Assembly (NCBI GenBank): GCA_009746045.1
Contig: RPFO01000362.1
Coordinates: 1 to 31,590 of the forward strand
Length of the DNA stretch: 31,590 nucleotides
DNA from: Mesostigma viride
Lineage: Eukaryota > Streptophyta > Mesostigmatophyceae > Mesostigmatales > Mesostigmataceae
Direction: 5' to 3'
Shown piece by piece: positions 1-9,268 of the stretch (its first letter is position 1; every line of letters begins with the position of its first letter). The notes below the pieces were generated by a model. That model saw only the letters and a program-made list of their open reading frames with translations, was not told where the DNA came from and did not search any database. The position numbers and the translations under genes are program-made.

Positions 1-11
1 CGTGCGCGGTG
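1..11. repeat. Remnant of 40-bp minisatellite, left flank of element 1
   Basis: These 11 bases are identical to 2870-2880, inside the 40-bp minisatellite on the other side of element 1. Bases 7-11 (cggtg) are the left target-site duplication of that element. The original array therefore ran across the insertion point. Confidence 0.75.
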
Positions 12-535
12 TGTCAGGATATGCCCCAATATGCCTGACAGTCTTTTTATTGAGTGTGCTAGTTTCGGGTATACCGGAACTTATATGACTACTTTCTGCT
101 ACAATTTGACTAAATATATTTCCAGTGGTGTTAGCTGACATCCGATTTCCAGCGGTGTTAGCTGACATCCGTACCGTACCTAGTGGTACTGTAGCCGCCT
201 GACAAAATTTGCCTGGATCTGCGCTTCGCGCCGACCCTATGTTCACTAAGTGCTGCCCTGGAGGCGCAATGTCCTTGTACTTGCATACTAGTGACCCGAC
301 GCGTCATTTTAGTGTTGATGTAAGCCACCCACTTGTGTGTGGCGGCTGGATGCACTCTAACTTATACCGTAGATTATTTCCAGATCGACGGATACTGTGA
401 CAGTGTGTTTTTCCACTTAATGTTGCCCCTGCAATTGTCATGGCTACCCGTTTGAACGCCGACTCAAAGTCAATATATATAATCAGTAAAGCATTATTCG
501 ATCTTTAAGCCTGCCACCTGTCCTACATTTTGACA
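12..535 (+). repeat. Element 1 left (5') LTR
   Basis: 524 bp, beginning TGTCAGGATA and ending TTTTGACA. It contains a 27-bp tandem duplication (118-144 and 145-171) with the core GTGTTAGCTGACATCCG, and a TATATATAA stretch near 474-482 that could serve as a TATA box. ORFs inside the LTR recur identically in the right copy and look fortuitous. Confidence 0.93.
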
Positions 536-549
536 TGGTATCGAGCGGG
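536..549 (+). other. Primer binding site of element 1
   Basis: TGGTATCGAGCGGG starts immediately after the LTR end. It resembles the initiator-Met-tRNA type site (TGGTATCAGAGC) used by many Copia elements, with small differences. Confidence 0.8.
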
Positions 550-849
550 GTGGCCAACTAAATTGCTGCAACTGGTCCCATTTATCGGGCAAATTGACTC
601 CCTGAATCCGACGTCGGCACTTTATGCCAGTCGTTCATATCCTTGACGGGCTTCCCTGTATCGAAATTCAAGAACTCCAGTATTTAGACGATCGTCTCTA
701 TCTCGTATTCGCTGTTCTCAACCATCGTCGCATATTAATATTAATCTTTACCATTACGGATTGAGCGTCTCCGGTTTTCTCGGTTGTTTCCAGATTTTCA
801 CCTTGCCGAGACTCGGTTGTGACCAGATTTTAACCTTGCCGAGACAATC
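550..849 (+). other. Element 1 untranslated leader
   Basis: 300 bp between the primer binding site and the gag start. It contains a short direct repeat (CTCGGTTGT.ACCAGATTTT..CCTTGCCGAGAC type, about 777-845). I see no protein-coding signal, unlike element 3, which has an ORF in the same position. Confidence 0.55.
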
Positions 850-1739
850 ATGTCCGCAGCCGCGACAGCAGCAGCTACGAAAGCGACGAAAGATCTCAAC
901 ATCTTACAGGCCTGCAAAAATATTACACAGTTCGACGGCCTCGACCCAGTAAAGTGGGATAACACGAAGATTCCTTTTCTGGCCGTAGTGACAGCATTCG
1001 GGATGCTGTCTGTCCTGCTTGGCACCGAGGTCAATGAGGAACGCGACCTGATTCTTTTTGCGGCCCTTTGTCAGTGCCTCGTTGGACCGGCACTCAAAGT
1101 GGCAAACAGTGTTACTCAGAAAACTGGCAGCGTGGCATATCATCGCATCTGTGAAGAATATGAGCATCTCAAACTGCAGATGAGCAACCGGCGAGCACTA
1201 CGCCGCAAGCTAAATCGAATGAAGCTGGAACACGGCGTCACAATGCGGCAATATATAACCGACGGGGAATTAACTTATAACGACCTGATTGCCACCGGCG
1301 CCAAAATGGCACCCGAGGATCTGGCCGAGAATCTGCTCGCCGGCGTGACCGAGGAGTTGCTTCCGTCCCTTGCCCAATTGAACCTTGGGGACGGTATCAC
1401 CCTACAGGAAACTAAGGCGGCACTTCTTAAGGCCTGGGACCTTGTGCACGGTAACAAAGATTCCGCGGAGGCCACCGGGGTGTATCATACCTCCCACTCT
1501 GGACGCGGTGGCCGTGGCACCGGCCGTGGCAGGGGCGTGGCGGTCACAATGGCGGGACCCAGCGGCCCAGCTGCACCCACTGCGGTCGCACCTCTCATCA
1601 GGAGCCCACCTGCTGGTGGAAGTATCCTCACCTACGGAACACTCGCGGCAACACCGGCGGGCCCGCCGCCCACCACACCACCGACACCCCGGCGCCCTCC
1701 CACGAGGCCCCCGACCTCCCCCCCGGTTTCTGCTTCTAA
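850..1739 (+). CDS. gag: Copia/UBN2-like gag protein, frame broken before the zinc knuckle
   Basis: Structural protein of a Copia-like retrotransposon, expected to form virus-like particles and bind element RNA. The N-terminal part reads from ATG 850. It has the UBN2-type gag layout (LQACKNITQFDGLDPVKW at residues 20-37, then a helical capsid-like region) up to a VYHT motif near 1480. In this frame the ORF runs on to 1905 as low-complexity Gly/Arg/Pro sequence. The expected nucleic-acid-binding knuckle lies in the -1 frame at 1572-1613: CTHCGRTSHQEPTC, an exact CX2CX4HX4C. That frame ends in PPGFCF and a stop at 1737-1739, matching the PAGFFIE end of the gag in element 3. A -1 shift between about 1510 and 1560 would give about 296 residues, against 294 in element 3. 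I see no clear slippery heptamer, so a 1-nt deletion or assembly error is likelier than programmed frameshifting. Confidence 0.8.
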
Positions 1740-2011
1740 ACGCCTTATCCAGCTCCCCCCGGGACCGGGAACAAGGGGTAGCAGCCAGCTGGGCCCAGCT
1801 AGCACCAGACGTGGGCCCTGGAGCTTTTCAACCTGCACTGCAGCAGGCGACAGCAGCCAGCCCCCCCAACCCGTCCTCTGGCCCTCCTGCATCGCTAGCG
1901 GCTAGTAGCCCGCCCTGCCAGACGTGACAGGTGCAGGTCTTCATGCCAGCAGCCAGCAGTGACCAGTACTGCAGTACCAGCATCAACCAGTCAACCTGTG
2001 TTCTTTTCTCC

Positions 2012-2169
2012 TGTGGCGCACTCCCAGGGACACCTGGGGGCCACCGGATGTCTTTCCAGGGTCCCAGCATTTTTTCCCAGCAACAGCAGCCACAACCAAG
2101 GTTTTCTAGGGTCACCGGCATTCTCCAAGCGACCGCCACTGTGGCGCACTCCCAGGGACACCTGGGGGC
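2012..2169 (+). repeat. 30-bp direct repeat in element 1 3' region
   Basis: TGTGGCGCACTCCCAGGGA followed by CACCTGGGGGC occurs at 2012-2042 and again at 2140-2169. The repeat lies between the gag end and the polypurine tracts. It contains a small CCCAGG/CCTGGG inverted repeat. Function unknown. Confidence 0.75.
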
Positions 2170-2213
2170 TACAGTCATCAAGTCTCCTCTCAGCTCCAAC
2201 CAGATAGCCGTGT

Positions 2214-2312
2214 AAGGGGGGTGCCATGGGAGTGTACCCGGCTACATATACCCTCACTAGCTATAGGTTTCTCTGAGCAAGGGGGGAACAGGCACATTGT
2301 ATGCAAGGGGGG
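2214..2312 (+). other. Three AAGGGGGG polypurine tracts of element 1
   Basis: AAGGGGGG occurs at 2214-2221, 2279-2286 and 2305-2312. The last directly abuts the 3' LTR and is the expected plus-strand primer. The other two are in the 100 bp upstream. Element 2 has the same arrangement with two tracts. Confidence 0.75.
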
Positions 2313-2835
2313 TGTCAGGATATGCCCCAATATGCCTGACAGTCTTTTTATTGAGTGTGCTAGTTTCGGGTATACCGGAACTTATATGACTACTTTCTGC
2401 TACATTTGACTAAATATATTTCCAGTGGTGTTAGCTGACATCCGATTTCCAGCGGTGTTAGCTGACATCCGTACCGTACCTAGTGGTACTGTAGCCGCCT
2501 GACAAAATTTGCCTGGATCTGCGCTTCGCGCCGACCCTATGTTCACTAAGTGCTGCCCTGGAGGCGCAATGTCCTTGTACTTGCATACTAGTGACCCGAC
2601 GCGTCATTTTAGTGTTGATGTAAGCCACCCACTTGTGTGTGGCGGCTGGATGCACTCTAACTTATACCGTAGATTATTTCCAGATCGACGGATACTGTGA
2701 CAGTGTGTTTTTCCACTTAATGTTGCCCCTGCAATTGTCATGGCTACCCGTTTGAACGCCGACTCAAAGTCAATATATATAATCAGTAAAGCATTATTCG
2801 ATCTTTAAGCCTGCCACCTGTCCTACATTTTGACA
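2313..2835 (+). repeat. Element 1 right (3') LTR
   Basis: 523 bp, matching 12-535 except that ACAATTTGAC reads ACATTTGAC near 2402. It is followed by the target duplication cggtg at 2836-2840. Confidence 0.93.
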
Positions 2836-2915
2836 CGGTGGATGTACGTGTGTGTGCAGCCGCCCCTTGCGTGCGCGGTGTGTGTACGTGTATGTGCAGC
2901 CGCCCCTTGCGTGCA
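2836..2915. repeat. 40-bp minisatellite, two units
   Basis: Two units, 2836-2875 and 2876-2914, each built as CGGTG, TGTACGTGT, GTGCAGCCGCCCC and TTGCGTGC. The left flank of element 1 (1-11) is a piece of the same array. Confidence 0.75.
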
Positions 2916-3044
2916 TGTACATGTGTGAAGAAATAAGCAATAGTGAATGAAATAGTAAAAAGAAAATCATTCCAGCATATGTATGTACAAGTTTTTAGTA
3001 GTACACTATGACTATCGTCAAATATAACAATTTTCTATATTTTC
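2916..3044. other. No gene seen; AT-rich spacer between minisatellite and CA array
   Basis: AT-rich sequence with no ORF, RNA or repeat that I can recognise. Confidence 0.5.
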
Positions 3045-3302
3045 ATACACACACGAACAACACACCCAACACACACACACACTATGTTTGCACCCAAGAC
3101 ACACACCAACACCTAAAAACAAGACACCAACACACAAGACAGCCATGCAACACACACCCAACACACACACGCAACACACACATAACACACCTAAGTAACA
3201 CACAACACACAGGTACATCCCGCCCCCCCACACACAACACCAACACATGACAATTAACAGGCCACAACACACACACTGACACACATGCCCCAACACACAC
3301 AC
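3045..3302. repeat. CA-rich higher-order array, segment 1
   Basis: Mostly CA dinucleotides with recurring tokens: ATGTTTGCACCC, ACACCTAAAAACAAGACACC, ACACCTAAGTAACACAC, GTACATCCCGCCCCCC and ACATGACAATTAACA. The same tokens recur in the same order at 6413-7247 and 10013-10650. Long ORFs on both strands are low-complexity artefacts. Confidence 0.85.
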
Positions 3303-3901
3303 TGTCAGGGTTTTAGTATAAACCCTGGATGTGCCCGTTTGCCAGCCTATGTTATGTTGTGGCCAATCTTCTGTATTTTCTGGCCAAGGATATTATTAGG
3401 GCTGAGTAGGGCTTGCCGTGTTCTTTCCGGCGGTACTTTTCTTATGACGGACAGTTGAGTATGCACAAAGATATTAGGTGCCGAAGTTAGGATTAATTCG
3501 GCTCTACCTTGTGGTTGCATGGTACGGCTTGTAGGGCGTGAGTATCTCGTACCATTTGGCGGTGGCTAACTCCTAGCGCCGCGCAATAGTGGGGTCGAAT
3601 ATTGGTGCCGAATATTCGCATCATTGCCTAGTGGATTTTGTGTGCCAGTTGTGCAAGTGGAGACACTTTATGTGTTAAGTTAACGTAGGGATAATGTGTG
3701 CAGCCGACATTGGACATTGTTTAAGAGGTCGGCGTGCACCTTTTCACGTTACCTGATGGTGGGCCAGTTGCCTTGTGGCTTGGCAATGGACACCGGTCAC
3801 GGTCCTTAAATTCTATATATGCGTCTTTTATTGTATTAATGAAATGAGTTGTGCCGCAACATTTGAGCTCATTCATTGACGCATTATTAGGATTTTTGAC
3901 A
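3303..3901 (+). repeat. Element 2 left LTR
   Basis: 599 bp. It begins TGTCAGGGTTTTAGTATAAA, which contains a short TTTTAGTATAAACCCTG fold, and ends GGATTTTTGACA. It includes two CGAATATT copies near 3596-3620 and a TATATATG stretch near 3814. Confidence 0.9.
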
Positions 3902-5311
3902 TGGTATCGGGAGGGAAAGTTCCCCACCTTTGAGACGACTTTGAACGACATTCTTGTGACCATGATGAAGCCATTTTACCCTGCCGGCGCATATAATTGA
4001 TGGCGGCAGCGTTGTTACGTAATTTCGTGAGCAATGTCGTGAGGATTCATACGTCGCAGCATTTTGAATTTGAAGTTCGGCGGAACGGGCAGAAATTTCA
4101 TGGGTCGACAGGCCTGGGCCAGCGCAGCCACGCAGGCGAGTTGTTATATGTGTCAAAGCCAGCGGAACTTTCATGTTTCGGGTTTGCTGTGGGCTGGCGC
4201 CGCCTGGCGTTGAGCCCCGCATGGCGAGGTCAAGGCTCTGGTTCCAGCTGGGTGCAGACTTTTTTCTCTTTTTCTGTACCAGTGACCTGCGCATCAACAT
4301 GTGGCTCGGAGCGGACGTCGGCTGGAATTTTGCGAGCAACCAGCGCAACGGATTATCGCCATTTTTGGTGGCGCAGCCTGCGGAATTTCCAGCATTTTTT
4401 GTCGACGAGGACTGCCTGCCTACCGGCTTTTTGTTGGCGATGAAGATGTTGGCCAGGAGTGCCAGCATGGTCTCTCTTTTGAAGCTGGCTATGCCAGTGG
4501 GTTTTTGATTTTGAAGCTGGTCAGGAGTACCAGTGAGCTGCATGTTATTTTTAGAAGCTCTAAGCCAAGGGAGCTTGTGACATTTTAAAGCTGACAAAAA
4601 TATTTGCCCCCACTTATTTCTTGAGAGGGGGGGGTGGCATGAGACTGGCTCGCGACGACATTTGTGGGGCCTAACGTGGCCTGTGGTCTGTATTGACCTA
4701 CTTTGGGATGTACGCGACTACTTTGCATGCAAACTTGGTGGTCAGCTGTGTTTTTGAATGGACGAGGCAAACTAGCATGTGCAGCCTAGTGTTTTGGCCA
4801 GTTTGGAGGTTGGGATCAGTCCAACCTGTTATGGGAGCGCTCTGGGGGAAGTTCTTGGTTGACTTTCCATGCTCGGGACCTGATCACTCCCGGGAGTTTG
4901 TTGGCACGACGGCGTGCCAGCGTGGGGCCGTGGAGGCCTTGGGACCGTGGTGGTCCATTTTAGGGCTATTGGTAGCCTGATGGGGCAGTGTTTGCCCATG
5001 TGTGCTATTCCTGGCAAGTGTAGTTGTTGTGACTTATTGCTGTGTTTCTGCATCAGACCTGGGACGCTGGGGCTGTCAGTTTATACCTCTAGGGACGCCT
5101 GGATGTATTTTGGAAGAGACACAGGCATGTAGCACCTTTGTTGTTATGACCAGGATGGCATTTTTCCAGTGAATTTGTTGCTGGATGGTTCCTTGGGAGG
5201 GCTTCCCGGGTAAGGGGGGTTGCTGGGGTATGTTGTACCCGGCAAGCCCTACCCTAGTTGAGGGGTTACTTGACGTTCATTGGACCCTGCACTGGCAACG
5301 TGCAAGGGGGG
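3902..5311 (+). other. Element 2 internal region, no recognisable gene
   Basis: 1410 bp. The longest open frames (3997-4443 on +, 3887-4597 on -) overlap each other on opposite strands. They show no zinc knuckle, RT, IN or protease motif and no resemblance to the gag of elements 1 or 3. Short repeats such as TTTTGAAGCTGG (about 4478 and 4508) occur. I treat it as a non-coding cargo or spacer region, though an unrecognised protein cannot be excluded. Confidence 0.6.
5212..5311 (+). other. Two polypurine tracts of element 2
   Basis: AAGGGGGG at 5212-5219 and 5304-5311, the second abutting the right LTR. The spacing and surrounding GTACCCGG...ACCCT pattern resemble element 1 at 2214-2312. Confidence 0.7.
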
Positions 5312-6412
5312 TGTCAGGGTTTTAGTATAAACCCTGGATGTGCCCGTTTGCCAGCCTATGTTATGTTGTGGCCAATCTTCTGTATTTTCTGGCCAAGGAT
5401 ATTATTAGGGCTGAGTAGGGCTTGCCGTGTTCTTTCCGGCGGTACTTTTCTTATGACGGACAGTTGAGTATGCACAAAGATATTAGGTGCCGAAGTTAGG
5501 ATTAATTCGGCTCTACCTTGTGGTTGCATGGTACGGCTTGTAGGGCGTGAGTATCTCGTACCATTTGGCGGTGGCTAACTCCTAGCGCCGCGCAATAGTG
5601 GGGTCGAATATTGGTGCCGAATATTCGCATCATTGCCTAGTGGATTTTGTGTGCCAGTTGTGCAAGTGGAGACACTTTATGTGTTAAGTTAACGTAGGGA
5701 TAATGTGTGCAGCCGACATTGGACATTGTTTAAGAGGTCGGCGTGCACCTTTTCACGTTACCTGATGGTGGGCCAGTTGCCTTGTGGCTTGGCAATGGAC
5801 ACCGGTCACGGTCCTTAAATTCTATATATGCGTCTTTTATTGTATTAATGAAATGAGTTGTGCCGCAACATTTGAGCTCATTCATTGACGCATTATTAGG
5901 ATTTTATTAGGGCTGAGTAGGGCTTGCCGTGTTCTTTCCGGCGGTACTTTTCTTATGACGGACAGTTGAGTATGCACAAAGATATTAGGTGCCGAAGTTA
6001 GGATTAATTCGGCTCTACCTTGTGGTTGCATGGTACGGCTTGTAGGGCGTGAGTATCTCGTACCATTTGGCGGTGGCTAACTCCTAGCGCCGCGCAATAG
6101 TGGGGTCGAATATTGGTGCCGAATATTCGCATCATTGCCTAGTGGATTTTGTGTGCCAGTTGTGCAAGTGGAGACACTTTATGTGTTAAGTTAACGTAGG
6201 GATAATGTGTGCAGCCGACATTGGACATTGTTTAAGAGGTCGGCGTGCACCTTTTCACGTTACCTGATGGTGGGCCAGTTGCCTTGTGGCTTGGCAATGG
6301 ACACCGGTCACGGTCCTTAAATTCTATATATGCGTCTTTTATTGTATTAATGAAATGAGTTGTGCCGCAACATTTGAGCTCATTCATTGACGCATTATTA
6401 GGATTTTTGACA
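5312..6412 (+). repeat. Element 2 right LTR with internal 502-bp tandem duplication
   Basis: The LTR proceeds normally from 5312 to about 5905 (CATTATTAGGATTTT). It then jumps back to ATTAGGGCTGAGTAGGG, sequence already present at about 5402, and runs to the true LTR end at 6412. The two copies are offset by exactly 502 bp (5411 against 5913). ATTAGG microhomology at the junction suggests slippage or unequal recombination within the LTR. Confidence 0.88.
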
Positions 6413-7247
6413 CACACACACATGCCCCAACACACACACACATGCCCCAACACTGCACACACAACAACACCCAAACACACACCACACACACAAAAGACAC
6501 CCAACACACATACCGAAAACACGCACACACAACACCTACTAAAAACAAGACACCAACACACAAGACACCCAACACACACCCAACACACACACACACACAA
6601 TGTTTGCACCGGCCCACGACACCCACACCCAACACACACATAACACACCTAAGTAACACACAACACACACGTACATCCCCCCCCCACACACACACAACAC
6701 CAACACATGACAATTAACATGCCACAACACACACACATGCCCCAACACACACACACATGCCCCAACACTGCACACACAACAACACCCAAACACATACCAC
6801 ACACACACAAGACACCCAACACACATACCGAAAACACGCACACACAACACCTACCAAAAACACCAAACACACAAGACACCCAACACACACCCAACACACA
6901 CACACACACAATGTTTGCACCCACGACACACACACCAACACCTAAAAATAAGACACCAACACACAACACACGTACACGTACATCCCCCCCCCCACAACAC
7001 CAACACATGACAAATAACATGCAAACAACACACACACAACACACCTAAGTCACACACACAACACACACGTACTTTCCCCCCCCCCACACCCAACACCAAC
7101 ACACAAGACACTTTGCACACACCCTACACACACCCACACCCTTTATGAACACATGTACACCCAACACACACACGCAACACACACCTAGGTCGATCACACA
7201 CAACACACACAAAACACACCTAAGTCACACACAACACACACGTACAC
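6413..7247. repeat. CA-rich higher-order array, segment 2
   Basis: It contains at least two copies of a unit of roughly 320 bp. The phrase ACACATGCCCCAACACTGCAC starts near 6439 and again near 6754. ATGTTTGCACC occurs at about 6600 and 6911. The GTACATCCCCCCCC block occurs near 6671 and 6977. It is continuous in content with segments 1 and 3, which it joined before elements 2 and 3 inserted. Confidence 0.85.
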
Positions 7248-7991
7248 TGTCAGAAACCGGGGCTCGGAGGAAAGATCTTTTGCCTGTTATGACCCAGATA
7301 TTGCACAAGTGTATGGAAAAGACTTCTTGTATTAAAATACGTTTACTGAGAGTGGAAAACACGGTGCGGCCAACACTGGGCGCAGTCTACCATAGCCAAC
7401 ACTGGGCCAGGGCAAATGACAATGCCAACACTGGGCAGGGTCACACGACCAACACTGGGTCGGGGCCACACACGGCTAGGCAAGCAAACGACTCTAGGCA
7501 CACAAAGTAGTGGCGGCTAATGCATTATGCACCGTTGATTTACATCTGACGGCACTGCAGCTTAGCGTCTCTACAACCACGGAAAGAACACTAGATAATA
7601 ACGACTTTGCAGCCTGTAATCTATTGTCCACATCATGGTACATTGTGTGTGTGGTCTGATAGGCTCAAAGTCCTATCGCCTCCAGGGCGGCACCACAAAC
7701 TGCGGACCTGATCTGATCCGGAGAGAGCCGATGTAAATTACGGCACCTGTAACGGTGCTGACAGGTAACGCTTGCTGTATTCCGAGCAACATCATTCGGA
7801 TTTTAGTACACTCAAACATTGTATATGATATTAAACTAGTCAACGACCTGTGGGTGCAATTAATAGGGATGCAAACCCAACAACAAGTCGTGTAAATAAA
7901 CACCTAGCTGACGGCGTCAATTTTCCCCGCATATAATGCGTGATAACATAATGCGTGACAAAAGTAGAGAAACATCGCTAGATATTTGACA
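7248..7991 (-). repeat. Element 3 3' LTR (left copy)
   Basis: 744 bp. On the plus strand it starts TGTCAGAAACC and ends ATATTTGACA. It holds four copies of CCAACACTGGG at 7370, 7396, 7425 and 7449. Confidence 0.92.
7370..7459. promoter_or_regulatory. Four CCAACACTGGG boxes in the LTR
   Basis: The exact 11-mer occurs at 7370-7380, 7396-7406, 7425-7435 and 7449-7459 (spacings 26, 29 and 24), and again in the other LTR near 9391-9480. The spacer sequences differ while the box is constant, which fits a protein-binding or enhancer site. The binding protein is unknown. Confidence 0.45.
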
Positions 7992-8021
7992 CACCCCCAT
8001 ACTGCATGTCACGTATTCCGG

Positions 8022-8906
8022 CTACTCAATGAAAAAACCAGCAGGAACATCTGCCACGTCGTCAGCCAGTGGCTCGCCGTCCATGGTGAAGTGCGCCTCA
8101 GGTTTCTTGGACTTGTTCTCCGCCTTCTTGGACCAGCAGCGATCCTCAGTGTGACCGGTACGGTGGCAGTGCTTGCAGGTCAGCACTTTCCCACCCTTGG
8201 TGAGGAAGACTGATTCGTCGATAGTACCCGCACAGTGGGGGCAGGCAGCAGTATGATACACTGGTGCACTGGAATCTGAGCTGCCAGCTTGGGCCGCGCG
8301 GTGCACACGCAGATGGTCGTCCACTTTCAGGACGGCGGTCTTGTAGTCTTTCCACGTCAAGTCGGGGGGAAGGTTGTACGCCGCCAGGACGGGGCCATAC
8401 TGGGCAGGAAGTCTGCGGCGGTGTGATGTCACCAGGATGGAATCATGGAGTTTATTGTTGCTTAATTTATTATATTGCAGGTACAATCGTTCGGTGAGAT
8501 TGACATTTGCAGGAACAGAATCCATGGGAATCTGCTCAGCTGACAGCAGTTCCTCAAGTGTCGCGGCCTGATGGGTGGATGTCGTTTCGTCACGTCCATA
8601 GACGTCAACCAGGACGGTCCACGCCTCGTGCATATACTTGTTGGGGGCCGTAGCGGCATGCAGTAGCGCGTTGCCGTCGAGGCCAGCAATCAGGGCAGCG
8701 TAACCAATTTTTTGCTGCTTTACCACGATCGGATCCTTTCCAGCTAGTACATCTGAATATCCGAGGGCGTCGAATTGCCCTTCCGCCTTGATTCGGAATC
8801 CGGTGAATTTCTTGGGGTCGCTCCCATCAAAGTTGAGATTCTTGAGAGCACTAAGAACGCTGCTCTCCTTGACTTCTCGTGCCACAGCTGGCGCACCTCC
8901 CGACAT
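8022..8906 (-). CDS. gag: Copia/UBN2-like gag of element 3
   Basis: 294-residue protein with an intact frame. The N-terminal part (LSALKNLNFDGSDPKKFTGF, residues about 19-38) has the UBN2/Copia gag pattern of a short motif containing F-x-G, followed by an all-helical capsid-like region. Residues about 220-260 contain VYHT, a CPHC pair and a CX2CX4HX4C zinc knuckle, CKHCHRTGHTEDRC. The protein ends PAGFFIE. The VYHT motif, knuckle and ending parallel the gag of element 1, so the two belong to one superfamily, although much of the sequence has diverged. It should package element RNA. Reverse transcription and integration functions are not encoded here. The chosen start is the first ATG of the frame; the upstream ORF overlaps it by 56 nt in another frame. 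Confidence 0.88.
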   Translation of the reverse strand: MSGGAPAVAREVKESSVLSALKNLNFDGSDPKKFTGFRIKAEGQFDALGYSDVLAGKDPIVVKQQKIGYAALIAGLDGNALLHAATAPNKYMHEAWTVLVDVYGRDETTSTHQAATLEELLSAEQIPMDSVPANVNLTERLYLQYNKLSNNKLHDSILVTSHRRRLPAQYGPVLAAYNLPPDLTWKDYKTAVLKVDDHLRVHRAAQAGSSDSSAPVYHTAACPHCAGTIDESVFLTKGGKVLTCKHCHRTGHTEDRCWSKKAENKSKKPEAHFTMDGEPLADDVADVPAGFFIE

Positions 8907-9249
8907 GTTCTTGATTGCGTTGGAGATTTGTAATGTGAAGTAAAGTGTGATTTAATCTCTCCAGAGATACTGCGTTGTTGTCGAGCAGATCCTGTAGATT
9001 TCTGATTGAAAAGTCTGGAAGTTCGCTGAAACACACACAGTTGAAAAATTCTTGTCGAATGCCACGCAGGAGCCAGCGGCAGTAGGCAGATTCAGGAAAC
9101 ACGCCCGGGAAGATGTCTTCAACTTGGGCAAAAAGCAGATTTGCTCTTGCGAGGTAGTCTGGGCAAGATTCTTCGGGAAATTGAAAAAGCTCAATTCCAG
9201 ATCTCAGGTTGCGGTCGTTGGGAATTGGAAAATATGGGTTCATAGGCAT
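8851..9249 (-). CDS. Unexplained ORF between primer binding site and gag of element 3
   Basis: 132 codons from ATG 9249, lying between the primer binding site (9268) and gag, and overlapping the gag start in a different frame. The segment FPEESCPDYLARANLLFAQV, followed about ten residues later by PESAYCRWLLRGIRQEFF, resembles the capsid helices of Ty3/Gypsy-type Retrotrans_gag domains more than Copia gag. The end (CASCGTRSQGEQRS) lies in the overlap and may be meaningless. It could be a captured gag fragment, a spliced first exon or chance. Resemblance is by eye only. Confidence 0.45.
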   Translation of the reverse strand: MPMNPYFPIPNDRNLRSGIELFQFPEESCPDYLARANLLFAQVEDIFPGVFPESAYCRWLLRGIRQEFFNCVCFSELPDFSIRNLQDLLDNNAVSLERLNHTLLHITNLQRNQEHVGRCASCGTRSQGEQRS

Positions 9250-9253
9250 CACT

Positions 9254-9268
9254 CGCTACTCGATACCA
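9254..9268 (-). other. Primer binding site of element 3
   Basis: Read on the minus strand, TGGTATCGAGTAGCG follows directly after the 5' LTR end TTTCTGACA. It shares TGGTATCGAG with element 1. Confidence 0.8.

Larger units (their letters stand above)
12..2835 (+). mobile_element. Element 1: non-autonomous gag-only LTR retrotransposon (TR-GAG-like)
   Basis: The element is flanked by two near-identical LTRs (12-535 and 2313-2835) and by a 5-bp target duplication, cggtg, at 7-11 and 2836-2840. The LTRs start TGTCA and end TGACA. The left LTR is followed directly by TGGTATCGAGC, a Copia-type primer binding site resembling the complement of the initiator Met tRNA 3' end. The right LTR is preceded by the polypurine tract AAGGGGGG. 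The internal region of about 1.8 kb has one gene, a Copia/UBN2-like gag. I see no protease, integrase, RT or RNase H, so mobility must come from an autonomous relative. The only LTR difference I noticed is one base near position 103, which suggests a recent insertion. Confidence 0.93.
3303..6412 (+). mobile_element. Element 2: non-coding LTR retrotransposon (TRIM/LARD-like) with duplicated right LTR
   Basis: The left LTR is 3303-3901 (599 bp, TGTCAGGG to TTTTTGACA) and is followed directly by TGGTATCGGGAGGG as primer binding site. The right LTR starts at 5312 after the polypurine tract AAGGGGGG (5304-5311). It spans 1101 bp because 502 bp of it are tandemly duplicated; 1101 minus 502 equals the 599 bp of the left LTR. 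Target duplication cacac is at 3298-3302 and 6413-6417, but the CA array makes that weak evidence. The 1410-bp internal region has no gag or pol homology that I can recognise. Its 3' end layout, with TAAGGGGGG about 100 bp before the LTR, resembles element 1. Confidence 0.88.

Noticed and set aside
158-400. Small ORFs in the LTR of element 1
   Set aside because: They recur only because the LTR recurs at 2458-2700. No domain or start support.
1500-1572. Programmed -1 frameshift in element 1 gag
   Set aside because: No X-XXY-YYZ slippery heptamer in the relevant frame and no obvious downstream pseudoknot. A 1-nt deletion or sequence error is simpler.
3887-4597. 236-codon minus-strand and 148-codon plus-strand ORFs in element 2
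   Set aside because: They overlap each other on opposite strands, show no motif, and the first starts inside the LTR. No evidence of coding.
3008-7120. Long Thr/His and Val/Cys ORFs on both strands of the CA arrays
   Set aside because: They are translations of CA/GT repeats in several frames, with no start context, no domains and identical overlapping frames on both strands.
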